This document shows positions 1 to 9,400 of a DNA stretch of 64,000 bases, piece by piece. The translations under genes and the position numbers were made by a program. The notes beneath the pieces were generated by a model that saw nothing but the letters and a program-made list of their open reading frames with translations, was not told the origin of the DNA and did not search any database. The stretch's first letter is position 1, and each line of letters begins with the position of its first letter. Source of the DNA: Mucilaginibacter cryoferens (GTDB lineage: Bacteria; Bacteroidota; Bacteroidia; Sphingobacteriales; Sphingobacteriaceae); contig NZ_JACHCR010000013.1 of the NCBI RefSeq assembly GCF_014205845.1, positions 62,001 through 126,000 of the forward strand, given 5' to 3'.

Positions 1-1196
1 GGTGCGATATCTAAATTCAAAACAAAATCGTTTGATTTTGTCCCTGGTTTTATTTTATCCGGGTAGCGCATAACCATAGGTGTACGAAATGATTCTTCAT
101 AGATCCAGCGTTTATCAAACCAGCCGTGCTCGCCCAGATAAAAGCCCTGATCTGACATATAGATCACGATGGTGTTTTTGCGCAGGTTATGCTTATCCAA
201 GTAATCTAAAGTACGGCCTATATTTCGGTCCAGGGCAGTTGCTGTACTTAAATAATCGCGCATATAGCGCTGGTACTTCCACTCCGTTAAAGCATTTCCG
301 GTAAGGTTTCTTGCTTTCAAATCTTCATAAATGGGCTTATAATAGGCATCCATTCTTTTCCGTTGTGCACTATTCATTCGCTTTATGGTACCCTCTTTGC
401 TTTCTTCTTCGTCACTGGTAAACATTTTAAGGTCATATCCCATAATCATTGTTTTGGCAATAGTCATATCCTGCACCTTTGCCGCTTCGCGGTTTGCATA
501 CTTATCATAAAAGTCATGCGGTAAGGGGAATGTTACCTTATCAAAACGGCCCAGATCAGTTGTATCCGGTAACCATGTGCGATGTGTTGCCTTATGCCCT
601 ACCACCAAACAAAACGGTTTGGTGGTATCACGGGTATCCAGCCAGTTTTCGGTAGCATCTTCAATAACATTACTGGCGTAACCATCTATCTGTTTCTTTG
701 AACCGTCCATCATTAAAAAATCAGGATTGTAATATTGCCCTTGTCCTGGCAGTATCTGCCAGTAATCAAAACCTTGCGGCTGGCTTTCCAGGTGCCATTT
801 ACCAATCCAGGCCGTTAAATAACCGGATGCACGTAATTGCTTTATAAATGAGTCCTGCGAACCATCAAACGTGGAATGCTCATTATCTTTAAAGCCGTTT
901 TTATTGCTGTACTTCCCCGTTAAAATAGTGGCCCTGCTTGGCCCGCAGATGGAATTGGTTACATACGCTTTATTAAAAACCACCCCTTCGGCGGCTATCC
1001 TGTCAATATTAGGCGTTTGCATTAGCTTACTACCATAGGCACCGATGGACTGGTAAGCATGATCATCGGAGATAATAATAATGATATTGGGCCTCTCTTG
1101 AGCATGGCATTGGTTGCCCAGGATAAAACCCAGTATTGTTACAATAATCAGTTTAGATGAACTATTCAAAGCCATCCTTATAATTCTAAGTTTCAT
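1..1196 (-). CDS. Sulfatase (S1 family, formylglycine-dependent), 3' end outside window
   Basis: The minus strand is open from an ATG at 1196 to the left edge (398 codons seen), so the C-terminus is missing. Residues 1-33 form a signal peptide (hydrophobic ILGFILG stretch, CHAQ end). The metal-site start PNIIIIISDDH (36-46) and the sulfatase signature SICGPSRATIL follow; Cys84 in C-G-P-S-R is the residue expected to become formylglycine. IGKWHL and a GHKATHRTW segment fit the S1 sulfatase core. It would hydrolyse sulfate esters or N-sulfates on glycans in the periplasm or at the surface. Met8 is an alternative start. It begins 34 bases after the GH16 stop, so it is probably the last gene of the same operon. 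Substrate cannot be read from the sequence. Confidence 0.93.
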   Translation of the reverse strand, partial: MKLRIIRMALNSSSKLIIVTILGFILGNQCHAQERPNIIIIISDDHAYQSIGAYGSKLMQTPNIDRIAAEGVVFNKAYVTNSICGPSRATILTGKYSNKNGFKDNEHSTFDGSQDSFIKQLRASGYLTAWIGKWHLESQPQGFDYWQILPGQGQYYNPDFLMMDGSKKQIDGYASNVIEDATENWLDTRDTTKPFCLVVGHKATHRTWLPDTTDLGRFDKVTFPLPHDFYDKYANREAAKVQDMTIAKTMIMGYDLKMFTSDEEESKEGTIKRMNSAQRKRMDAYYKPIYEDLKARNLTGNALTEWKYQRYMRDYLSTATALDRNIGRTLDYLDKHNLRKNTIVIYMSDQGFYLGEHGWFDKRWIYEESFRTPMVMRYPDKIKPGTKSNDFVLNLDIA

Positions 1197-1230
1197 TTTT
1201 TGTTCAATAAAAATATGTTTCTTTTTGCTG

Positions 1231-2070
1231 CTATTGATATACCCTAACATAATCAATATAGTATTTAATTGGTAATATCTTGTCATCAACCGGCCCGGCC
1301 CAGGAGCCCTGATGCCCAAGCGCCGTATTCAGCAATAAATAAAAATCTTTTTGGAATATATTGCCGGAGCTACCATTTGGAGTGCTAAGTTCAAATACAA
1401 AATATTTTAGGCTGTCGTAATAAAATGCTATTTGTTTATCGTCCCACTCTATGGCATAAATATGGAACCCATCTGCCGGTTTCCCCACAACGGGCCCGCT
1501 CCCCCGGTCGCGAAGTTGCCCTGTAGTATCTGCATAATGAACCGTGCCATATACCTTTGCTGAATCACGGCCCAAAAACTCCATAATATCAATTTCACCG
1601 CATGCGGGCCATTTAACTGTGTTCTTGTTATATCCCAGCATCCAAAATGCTGGCCAGCTACCTAAACCACCTGGCACCTTCGCCCGCATCTCTATCCGGC
1701 CATATTTCCATGATTCTTTTCCTTTGGTATTGATGGATGCGGAGGTATACTGTGCAAACTGTTCCTTTTGGTTCCACTTGGCCGACCCTTGCAGGTAAGC
1801 AGCATTAGGATACGTTTCTTTCCGGGTTTCAATAACCAAACAGCCATTCTCAACACGGCAGTTCTCTGGTCGTTTTACAGTATAATACTGAAGCTCCTGG
1901 TTACGGACGAAACCTTGTTCGTAACCCCATTTAGTAGTATCGGGTAATCCATTATAATTAAATTCGTCCGACCAAATCGGCTTTCTTTTGCTCTTAACAT
2001 TAGACGCCTGGGCCAGTAATAAACCGGGCAGTAAAATCAGGATCGCAAAAGCAGGAGTTACTCTATTCAT
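1231..2070 (-). CDS. GH16 family glycoside hydrolase (beta-glucanase/laminarinase-like)
   Basis: 279 residues with an SPI-type signal peptide (about 1-21, ends LLLAQA). The GH16 core is clear: WSDEFNYNG near residue 33, YGRIEMRAKVP near 123, PAFWMLG near 140 and the catalytic signature GEIDIMEF at 158-165, with Glu159 (nucleophile), Asp161 and Glu164 (acid/base) all present. Family members cut internal beta-1,3/1,4-glucan or galactan bonds with retention. The length equals a bare catalytic domain without a binding module. It lies between the GH18 gene and the sulfatase on the same strand, and is probably cotranscribed from the SusCD promoter, although 212 bases separate it from the GH18 gene. 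Glucan versus sulfated galactan cannot be decided; the sulfatase neighbour makes a sulfated substrate worth considering. Confidence 0.93.
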   Translation of the reverse strand: MNRVTPAFAILILLPGLLLAQASNVKSKRKPIWSDEFNYNGLPDTTKWGYEQGFVRNQELQYYTVKRPENCRVENGCLVIETRKETYPNAAYLQGSAKWNQKEQFAQYTSASINTKGKESWKYGRIEMRAKVPGGLGSWPAFWMLGYNKNTVKWPACGEIDIMEFLGRDSAKVYGTVHYADTTGQLRDRGSGPVVGKPADGFHIYAIEWDDKQIAFYYDSLKYFVFELSTPNGSSGNIFQKDFYLLLNTALGHQGSWAGPVDDKILPIKYYIDYVRVYQ

Positions 2071-2141
2071 ATATTACATTTAATTCAATTTGGTTTTTAC
2101 TATCTATTTTTTTCGCCCGCAGCGTTCAGGATATAATAAGA

Positions 2142-2155
2142 CCGGCCTAAGCCGG
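2142..2155 (-). terminator. Weak GC hairpin between GH18 and GH16 genes
   Basis: CCGGC (2142-2146) pairs with GCCGG (2151-2155) across a four-base loop. On the minus strand it is followed by a T-rich but interrupted tract (TCTTATTATAT). It could be a weak terminator or processing site after the GH18 gene. The stem is only five base pairs, so this is tentative. Confidence 0.3.
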
Positions 2156-2282
2156 CCCTATTAACCAACTAAACCAACCAATCTAACTGGCTGTTTCTTT
2201 AAAATCGGCTCCGGTTTGTAATTTATTTCGTTGCTTCATGCTATTGCTTCCTCAGCACGAAAGAACTATCAAGCGGATTCTT

Positions 2283-3533
2283 TTAGTGCAGGACTCCTGT
2301 TCCAAGCGCCGTTAACCAGGGATTAGGATCGGTGGCACCAGAAACGAAGCCTCTTGATAATTCCCATATCATTGCGCCCTTCAGTCCTTTTGCTTTTATA
2401 TAAGCAGATTTGGTTACAAAATCTTTTGCATCATCATATACTATCATCATGCCGGTGCTGTTGTTAACATAATAAGTATGCTGGCTTGTAGCATCCCACA
2501 TTTGCGTAAATGTTCCGCCTTTTATATAATCATTGTACATATCTTTAGTGGCCCTGGAAGCACCGATTGCCGCAGCGCCCAAAGCTGTATAATTTGTGTA
2601 TTGCGAACCGTAAAACGGTACACCCATAGCCAACTGGAGCGGATTTACGCCACGTGTATTTAAGTAATAGGTAATGGCATCATCAACAGAGCTTGCATTT
2701 CCGATTGCCGGATTTTCATATAACGGGGCATTGATATTTGCTTGCGTAGCGGAGCCATATTCATAGGTCATGGGCGAAAACCAGTCCACACATTTTGCCA
2801 AAGAAGCTAAATTATAATATTTAGCAGCCCAGTCCCCTGTAGGCATAGCCATCGAGATATACATTTTTTTATTTTTAAGGACGGAAGATTTTGCGAAAGC
2901 AACCCTTAGATCCTGTATAAACGTGAGGATATTAGCGCCGTCTGTGTTAGTGGACGGATATTCATAATCCAAAGCGATACCATCATATCCTTTTTGCGCG
3001 CAAAGGTTAACAACATTACTTACAAACTGCCCCGTTAAAGTGCTATTTGCAAAAATGGCTTGCAGATTGGTAGCACCAGCTAACCCTATTAACACCTTAA
3101 CGTTAGCCGCATGCGCCTTTGTTAGCAGTTTGTCGCCATACCCGAGAAAAGATTTATCAGTCAGGTCCGAATAATAACTTACCTCGGCAGCTATGTTGGC
3201 TTGATCTTGATATACTAACGTAGCATCAGTTGTGGACGTTGGAGTCATGAAGCTAAAATCAATGTGGGTTACATTAGAATAATTGATATCGTTGTAGGAA
3301 TATCCATACCATTGCGACAACGTTAAATAACCCTCTACTACTTTTGTTGAATTGGGTGTTACAAAAGTGCTGTTATTGTTAATGGAGTTTGAAATAAGGT
3401 TTGAACCAGAATCAACCGTACGAACAGTACCAACAGCATCAGTAGTATTTTTTTTACAGCTTTGCACGAGCAGCACAAACATAATGCCGGCTAAAGCAGC
3501 GTAAAACATGCTTAGTTTTTTAATATTTTTCAT
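2283..3533 (-). CDS. GH18 family lipoprotein (chitinase / endo-beta-N-acetylglucosaminidase-like)
   Basis: 416 residues; SPII signal with lipobox LVQSC (Cys26) followed by KKN, so a lipid-anchored protein, probably surface exposed. The GH18 barrel begins VVEGYLTLSQWYGYSY (about 65-80). The catalytic strand reads YDGIALDYEYP (183-193): Glu191 and Asp189 are present, but the second Asp of the canonical DxxDxDxE is Ala187. MTYEYGS near 257 and MIWELSRGF near 390 match the conserved Tyr and Trp strands. The SxGG motif is replaced by GLAGA. It would cut beta-1,4 bonds after GlcNAc in chitin-like or N-glycan substrates. It follows the SusE-position lipoprotein as in Bacteroides GH18 loci. The missing Asp makes activity uncertain. 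Confidence 0.9.
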   Translation of the reverse strand: MKNIKKLSMFYAALAGIMFVLLVQSCKKNTTDAVGTVRTVDSGSNLISNSINNNSTFVTPNSTKVVEGYLTLSQWYGYSYNDINYSNVTHIDFSFMTPTSTTDATLVYQDQANIAAEVSYYSDLTDKSFLGYGDKLLTKAHAANVKVLIGLAGATNLQAIFANSTLTGQFVSNVVNLCAQKGYDGIALDYEYPSTNTDGANILTFIQDLRVAFAKSSVLKNKKMYISMAMPTGDWAAKYYNLASLAKCVDWFSPMTYEYGSATQANINAPLYENPAIGNASSVDDAITYYLNTRGVNPLQLAMGVPFYGSQYTNYTALGAAAIGASRATKDMYNDYIKGGTFTQMWDATSQHTYYVNNSTGMMIVYDDAKDFVTKSAYIKAKGLKGAMIWELSRGFVSGATDPNPWLTALGTGVLH

Positions 3534-3606
3534 CTTACAATCAAATTAAGGTCTATTATTAAAATTGGTTATTTAATTTAACAAGTGATAAGGTTTAAGT
3601 TCAATA

Positions 3607-3642
3607 ACAGTTGCCTTCACTCTTTGTGAAAGGCAACTGTTT
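3607..3642 (-). promoter_or_regulatory. Strong intercistronic hairpin between the DUF1735 and GH18 genes
   Basis: AACAGTTGCCTT (3607-3618) is perfectly complementary to AAGGCAACTGTT (3631-3642), a 12-bp stem extended by CAC/GTG with one bulge. On the operon strand it is followed by ATTGAAC, not a T-run, so it looks more like an mRNA stability/processing or attenuation element than a full terminator. On the opposite strand TTTATTTTG follows. Confidence 0.5.
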
Positions 3643-3724
3643 ATTTTGAAATTCTGCTGATAGCCAGACATTTGAACTCCCCCCATACGGCTATAATTCA
3701 AATAGGCCTTTTGTTTAAACCGTA

Positions 3725-4693
3725 CTAATACGCTTTAAACTCTGCCAGGTTGGTATAGGCTTGAGAATCATACGTAGTGTTGATCGTTACTTTTAAATAA
3801 CGTACAGCCTGTGTAGGGGTAATAGGAATTTTCTGCCATGTGGCAACACTTTCTAAAGTAATGTTAGCCGCAGTTGTCCAGGCTCCCCCATCGTTACTTA
3901 CGCTTATGTTCACATCCTTTGGCCTGTGATCGGATCTCCCTTGCGTAGTAAGAAACATTACGCCATGAATTACATTCTGTGCAGCCATGTCGAACGAAAA
4001 CCAGTGTGGAGGTGTTGTTGCTGATAGAGGAGGATTCATCCATTGAGAATGCCAAAATGTGGAAGGATCATTGTCGATCACTTGTATCACATGTCCATTG
4101 TTTGGCCCTTCCCCAACTGCTTCCTGTGAAGAAAATCCTGTAACCAACCAATTATTGCGGGGATAAGGCGGAAATGGGTCCTTCTCAATATGAAGATAAA
4201 CTGTTTTCATATTATTATTAATTGACTGGCCCGCGGCATTTGTAATAGTAACGGGCAGCATATACCCTGTTTGTGAAATGTCAAATTGCGAAGCGTTTAT
4301 GGCTATTTTAAAAACAACAGCGGTTTGCCCTGCCGTTATTGTGGCAGTATTGTTCACTATAGAATAATATGTTTGCGGCATCAATGTGTACTTTGTATGA
4401 TTGGCCGTATTGTTATTATAATTGGTAAAAGCAGTTTGGTCTGTAGCAATTGTAACCACCAAGTCTTTGCTAAGTGGGCGTGCAATGTTGGCAGAAACTA
4501 AAATGGTATCTTTATCCAGGTTCATCAAACCATTATCAAAATAATTAAGCCCGCTGCTTAAGGTATTATAATTGGTACCGGCAGGGTAAGCCAGCAATAA
4601 GGTGTTACCTCCCGGTACCGTATCATTCACTGCTTTTTTGCAACTATTAAGAAAAATAATTGCTCCGCATATTATCATTAATATCTTTTTCAT
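3725..4693 (-). CDS. DUF1735 plus F5/8-type C (discoidin-like) surface lipoprotein
   Basis: 322 residues with an SPII signal (lipobox FLNSC, Cys18, then KK). Residues about 25-155 look like the DUF1735/BACON-like beta domain found at the SusE position (NIARPLSKDLVVTIATD, LPVTITNAAG). Residues about 175-322 resemble a coagulation factor 5/8 C-type carbohydrate-binding domain (NNWLVTGFSSQEA, DNDPSTFWHSQW, PHWFSFDM, TYDSQAYTNLAEFKAY). No catalytic motif is present, so it is inferred to be a surface glycan-binding protein that passes substrate to SusD/SusC. It starts 28 bases after the SusD stop, same operon. Similar DUF1735 proteins accompany GH18 enzymes in Bacteroides N-glycan loci (family knowledge). 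Confidence 0.85.
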   Translation of the reverse strand: MKKILMIICGAIIFLNSCKKAVNDTVPGGNTLLLAYPAGTNYNTLSSGLNYFDNGLMNLDKDTILVSANIARPLSKDLVVTIATDQTAFTNYNNNTANHTKYTLMPQTYYSIVNNTATITAGQTAVVFKIAINASQFDISQTGYMLPVTITNAAGQSINNNMKTVYLHIEKDPFPPYPRNNWLVTGFSSQEAVGEGPNNGHVIQVIDNDPSTFWHSQWMNPPLSATTPPHWFSFDMAAQNVIHGVMFLTTQGRSDHRPKDVNISVSNDGGAWTTAANITLESVATWQKIPITPTQAVRYLKVTINTTYDSQAYTNLAEFKAY

Positions 4694-4721
4694 TTCTTTT
4701 AATATTTAAGATTTCTAAAAA

Positions 4722-6470
4722 TCACCAACCCGGATTTTGTTTTATTGCAGGGTTTATATTTGTTTGCGCCAACGTAATTGGTAAAAGGTAATCCCTGTTT
4801 ACATTAAATTGGTAACCGCTTGCCATACCAGGTACTTTCGCATAGGGTTCAATATAACCCAGGGAATTAACAAATACATTATTACCAATACTAATAGCCG
4901 GAATAACAGTAACAAACTGGTTTGCCCTGGCACCTAATGGCTGTGCACCTACAATCAAGTCGGGCGCGGCAGCCCAGCGGCAGATATCATCAAACCGAAA
5001 GCCCTCGCATGCCAATTCAACGCGTCGCTCGCGCCTGATCTCATTGATAACGGGAGATAGTTCCGGGAATATCCATTTAGGATCTGTAGGAATGGCACCT
5101 ATATTCAGATGCGATATTCCAACCCTATCCCGCAGTTTATTAATCGTCATATCCACATCAGCCTGCGTTATTAAACCCAATTCGGCACGGGCCTCCGCGT
5201 AGATCAATAAGGTCTCCGCATAACGCATATAGATAACACCTGTGGTACCACCGGCGCTGTTATGAACATCCTGATAATAATCTGAATTAAACCCTTTTTT
5301 TATCTGGAAGCCTGTTGTACAAGGAGTAACGCTGATAAACTGCGGGTAGGTAAACAATCCGTTAGGAGCGTTACCAGGAGCACCTGATACAATGACATCG
5401 CCATAGAAAAAGATACTTTGTCTTAAACGGGGGTCTCTGTTTTTAAAAACATGAGCAAGCGAATCATCCCCTTTGTATAATGGGCTTACGCTAATTGGGT
5501 TACCATCAGTACATAGGTAATCATCAATTAACGTTTTTGATAAACCGGTAGAGCCACCTGCCGGGAAAAAGCTTTGCCAGTAGGATACAATATTGTCTGC
5601 CAGACTAAATGCTCCCCAGAACATTATTTCGGTACTACTGCTATAATCTGTTTGGTTAAACAGATTAAAATAGCCATTAGACTGTCCGGTATTATCCAGT
5701 TTAAATACGCCGGATGTTATGACAGCATTTGCGGCATCAGAGGCTAACTGCAAAAAATGGGCACCATTTTGACCGCTAACACCAAATGCATCATTCGCAT
5801 GATATTTCTCCCACGTACCTTCGTATAAACACACTCTTGCTTTATACCCCTCGGCGTATTCCTTATATAAGCGTTGTGATTGGGCAAGGCCTTTTGAAGG
5901 CAGGTTGGCAATAGCCCTGTCCAGATCGTTTATTATAGAATCTGCCAACACATTTCTTGGAAGCCTTGGTGCATTTAATCCCGGGTCATTCAAATTTAAA
6001 GGCTTAGTTATGTAAGGTAATCCGCCATAAGACTGAAGTCCCTGAAAATAGAGCATGGCCCTAAAAAAATACGCCTCGCCCACAAACGGTGCAATTGCAT
6101 TGGGGGTTCCGCTAACTTTTGTATAATTAGTCAAAAAATAATTTACGGTGCGGATATCGGTATAGTCAGCATACCCTCCGTTTGCGTTAAGGGTATTTTG
6201 ACCATTCAGGCGTGCATTTTGAGACGGCGTAACCATATTATCGCTATTGCCATCTACACTATAGATACCTAAATTGCCAAACCCTCCATACAGATTAAAA
6301 GTGCTATAAAGGGTATTCATGTAATTCTGCAAATCAGCCGTGGTATGCCAAAAGGTGGCATCAGACAGTTTGGTAGGCGGCGTTTGGTTCAATACACTGT
6401 CTTTTTTACAGGAAGCAATAACCAATATGCTTATGATTAAACAGCTATATATAATTTGTAACTTTTTCAT
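4722..6470 (-). CDS. SusD/RagB family nutrient-binding lipoprotein
   Basis: 582 residues; lipobox IASC (Cys21) followed by KKD. The SusD fold is recognised from PTKLSDATFWHTTADLQNYMNTLY at the N-terminus, the TPR-like VGEAYFFRAMLYFQGLQSYGGLPYITKPL segment near 130, RYAETLLIYAEARAELG near 420 and the C-terminal INEIRRERRVELACEGFRFDDICRWA plus DYLLPI. SusD forms the lid on its SusC partner, binds oligosaccharides at the cell surface and delivers them for TonB-dependent import. The length is typical for the family. Only 16 bases separate it from the upstream SusC gene, so the two are translated as one unit. Confidence 0.97.
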   Translation of the reverse strand: MKKLQIIYSCLIISILVIASCKKDSVLNQTPPTKLSDATFWHTTADLQNYMNTLYSTFNLYGGFGNLGIYSVDGNSDNMVTPSQNARLNGQNTLNANGGYADYTDIRTVNYFLTNYTKVSGTPNAIAPFVGEAYFFRAMLYFQGLQSYGGLPYITKPLNLNDPGLNAPRLPRNVLADSIINDLDRAIANLPSKGLAQSQRLYKEYAEGYKARVCLYEGTWEKYHANDAFGVSGQNGAHFLQLASDAANAVITSGVFKLDNTGQSNGYFNLFNQTDYSSSTEIMFWGAFSLADNIVSYWQSFFPAGGSTGLSKTLIDDYLCTDGNPISVSPLYKGDDSLAHVFKNRDPRLRQSIFFYGDVIVSGAPGNAPNGLFTYPQFISVTPCTTGFQIKKGFNSDYYQDVHNSAGGTTGVIYMRYAETLLIYAEARAELGLITQADVDMTINKLRDRVGISHLNIGAIPTDPKWIFPELSPVINEIRRERRVELACEGFRFDDICRWAAAPDLIVGAQPLGARANQFVTVIPAISIGNNVFVNSLGYIEPYAKVPGMASGYQFNVNRDYLLPITLAQTNINPAIKQNPGW

Positions 6471-6486
6471 ATGTTAAGTTTCTGTA

Positions 6487-9400
6487 TTATTTAATATTCA
6501 TTCTTACACCAAAAGAGAAGGTTCGCTGCAAAGGGTAAATCTTTTCATCCGACTGCAATAGTTCAGGATCTACATATTGATGCGCAAATGCTCCTGAAAA
6601 AGTAAGCGCATTTTCAACGCTGGTATATAACCTTACCTGATATAGATGAAACTTTTGGGTGAGCTGGTTGGGGAAAGTATAACCCAACTGAACATTTTTT
6701 AACCGCATATAAGCGGTGTTTAACAAATATCCCGATTGAGCAATCTGATTCTTACCTGTTCCATTGTTCATGTCAAGCCGCGGGAAATAGCCATTAGGGT
6801 TTGAAGGTGTCCATCTGTCTGCTAATTTGGGAGTGATCAGGCTTTGATAGGCACTAGTAAAGTTCCAAAAGTAATCGTTACTCGGCATAAAGCTGGCAGG
6901 GCCCTGTCCCTGGATAAATATCGTCATGTCAATTCCTTTCCAACTGGCCCCGGTAGTGAAGCCATAAAAGTATTTCGGGGTGCTGTTGCCGATAATTTCC
7001 CGATCACCCGGGTTACTAACAGTGCTGTTTCCATAGGTGATAACGCCGTCATGATTAAGATCGGCATATTGTATATCGCCTGGTACATAGCCGCTGCTAT
7101 TGATTGCTGCTTGACTTGGGGCACTGCTAACTTGTGCCTGAGACTGGAATTTACCTACGGTTTTGAATCCCCAAATAGCACCTAACTGTTCGCCCGCGTA
7201 AAATTGATTAATGAAGTTTTGGGGGTTGCCGCTATATTTAGTTACCTTACCCGAATAATGCGATAATGTGGCCCTTGCCATCAAATGAACCTGGTTAAAC
7301 TGGTGTTGCCATGTAGCCGTCAAATCCCATCCTTTTGTGGTTGATGCTGCATTATTTATCTGTGGCGCACTAGTCCCTAATGTAGCCGGAGGGGTGCTTG
7401 CAGGGCCCAACTGGTCGGTTATATGCTTGTTATACCAGTCAAATGTAGCGCTAAAATCTGTCAGAAAGGTCACATCCACACCCACATCAAGCATAGAAGG
7501 CTTTGTCCAGGTAATTGTAGGGCTTATCAAACCCGGATTGGAGATAGCGGGCTGGCGGCCGCCATTTGAAGGGGTAAATATCCAACTGGTATTTGTAGGC
7601 GCGATGGTACCCAGGTTACTGATGTAAGGATAATAACTGCCATTACCAAGGAGTGTATTAATATCACCTAAGCCGCCGTAAGACACCCTAAACTTGAGGT
7701 TGTCAATTTGCCTTGCTAAAGGCTTAAAAAAATCTTCCTTTGAAACGTTCCAGCCTGCCGATGCCGATGGGAAAAAATGGTAACGCGTATCAGCAGGGAA
7801 TAATGAAGTACCCATATAACTGGCGTTAACTTCAACCAGGTATTTTTCTTGATAATTATAGTTTATCCGGCCAATTAAACTGTTGGTAGCCCAGCTATAA
7901 CCATTATCGCTTGTGCTTTGTATACCGTCGGTCAGGCTAATTGAGGGTTGGGAAAGATTATATAAACCTTGCGCGTTACCATATAATTCTGAGTAGGTTT
8001 TCTGTTCTGTTTGTTCTCCCACCATTATTTTAAAATAATGTTTGCCGAGTTGTTTTTGATAGCTGGTAAAAACATTGTACATATAATAACTGTTCAGCTG
8101 ATAATCCTCGCCTACCGAGCTGATGGTATTACTAACAGTGTGTGGGTCGGCTACCGTAGCATAATAGAAAGGCAAAACAGAGGAATTGATATTGTAACTA
8201 TTGTAACTATTGTAACTATAGCTATAATGGCCGGTTATATCCCAGCCGGGAAGTGGCTTAATTGTAATGTCGCCGCCTATGTTGCTGAGATTGGTACGGG
8301 CTTTGTTACGGCCGCCTTGCTGAATTTGAGCTAAATAGGAGGCCTGATCTAATCCTCCATTAGGGTCATATATTGGAATAATGGGCCATGTTCTGGCTAT
8401 CTGATGAAAAAAGTTATAGCCGGTATTTGCACCACCATTATAAGGATAATTATCGTTTTCCTGTGCAAATGATGTTTTTACACTAAGGGTGATATACTTA
8501 TTAATATCGGCGGTAACATTTGCCCTTAGGTTGTTGCGTTTATAACTATCGGAAAAATAGTTAAATGACCCGTTTTTATTTTCGGTACCCACTCCAATAA
8601 AGTAGGTTATCTTGTCGCTGCCTCCGGTTACACTAAAATTATGCTGTTGGCTGGGAGACCATTGTCTTAAATAAACTTTGAACCAGTCATTATTAGCATT
8701 TCCTCCGCCATAATTTGCCCATTGCCCGTTACTTTGAGCAATGGTAGTTGGGGTACCGCTGGGATCATTCATATATTTTATGATCCTGTTAATGTTATCC
8801 TGACTAAAGAATGCTCCCCCACCTGAATTAAGGTTTGCCTCATTATAAGTGTTTGCAAAAACAAGTGAATTAGACATTACCGGCACATTTAATGGCTGCG
8901 AGTATGAAAAATTATCAGAATAAGTTATTTGCGGGGCTTGATTTTTTTTGCCTTGTTTTGTAGTAATTAATAACACCCCGTTTGGAGCCCTTGACCCGTA
9001 GACCGCCGATGACGCAGCATCTTTTAATAAGCTTACACTTTCAATATCATTTGGGTTTATGCTATTTATATCGGTTTCCACACCATCAACAAGGATCAAT
9101 GGCCCTCCAAGACCACCATTCATGTCAGTAAACCCACGCACATTAATATTTTTGGAAGCACCAGGGGCGCCACCGCTAGTAGTAGTAGTTATGTTAAGAT
9201 TGGCCATCAAGCCCTGTAAGGCATCACCAACATTGGTAGTGGGTCTGTCTTGCAGTTGTTTAGCGTTAATTTGATCTACAGCACCTGTAAGGTTTACCTT
9301 TTTCTGGGTACCATAGGCTACTACAACTACCTCATCAAGATCATTTTTCCTGGCTTGCAGGTGAATGATCATTTCGCTTCCCGGAGTTGCCGGAAATTCT

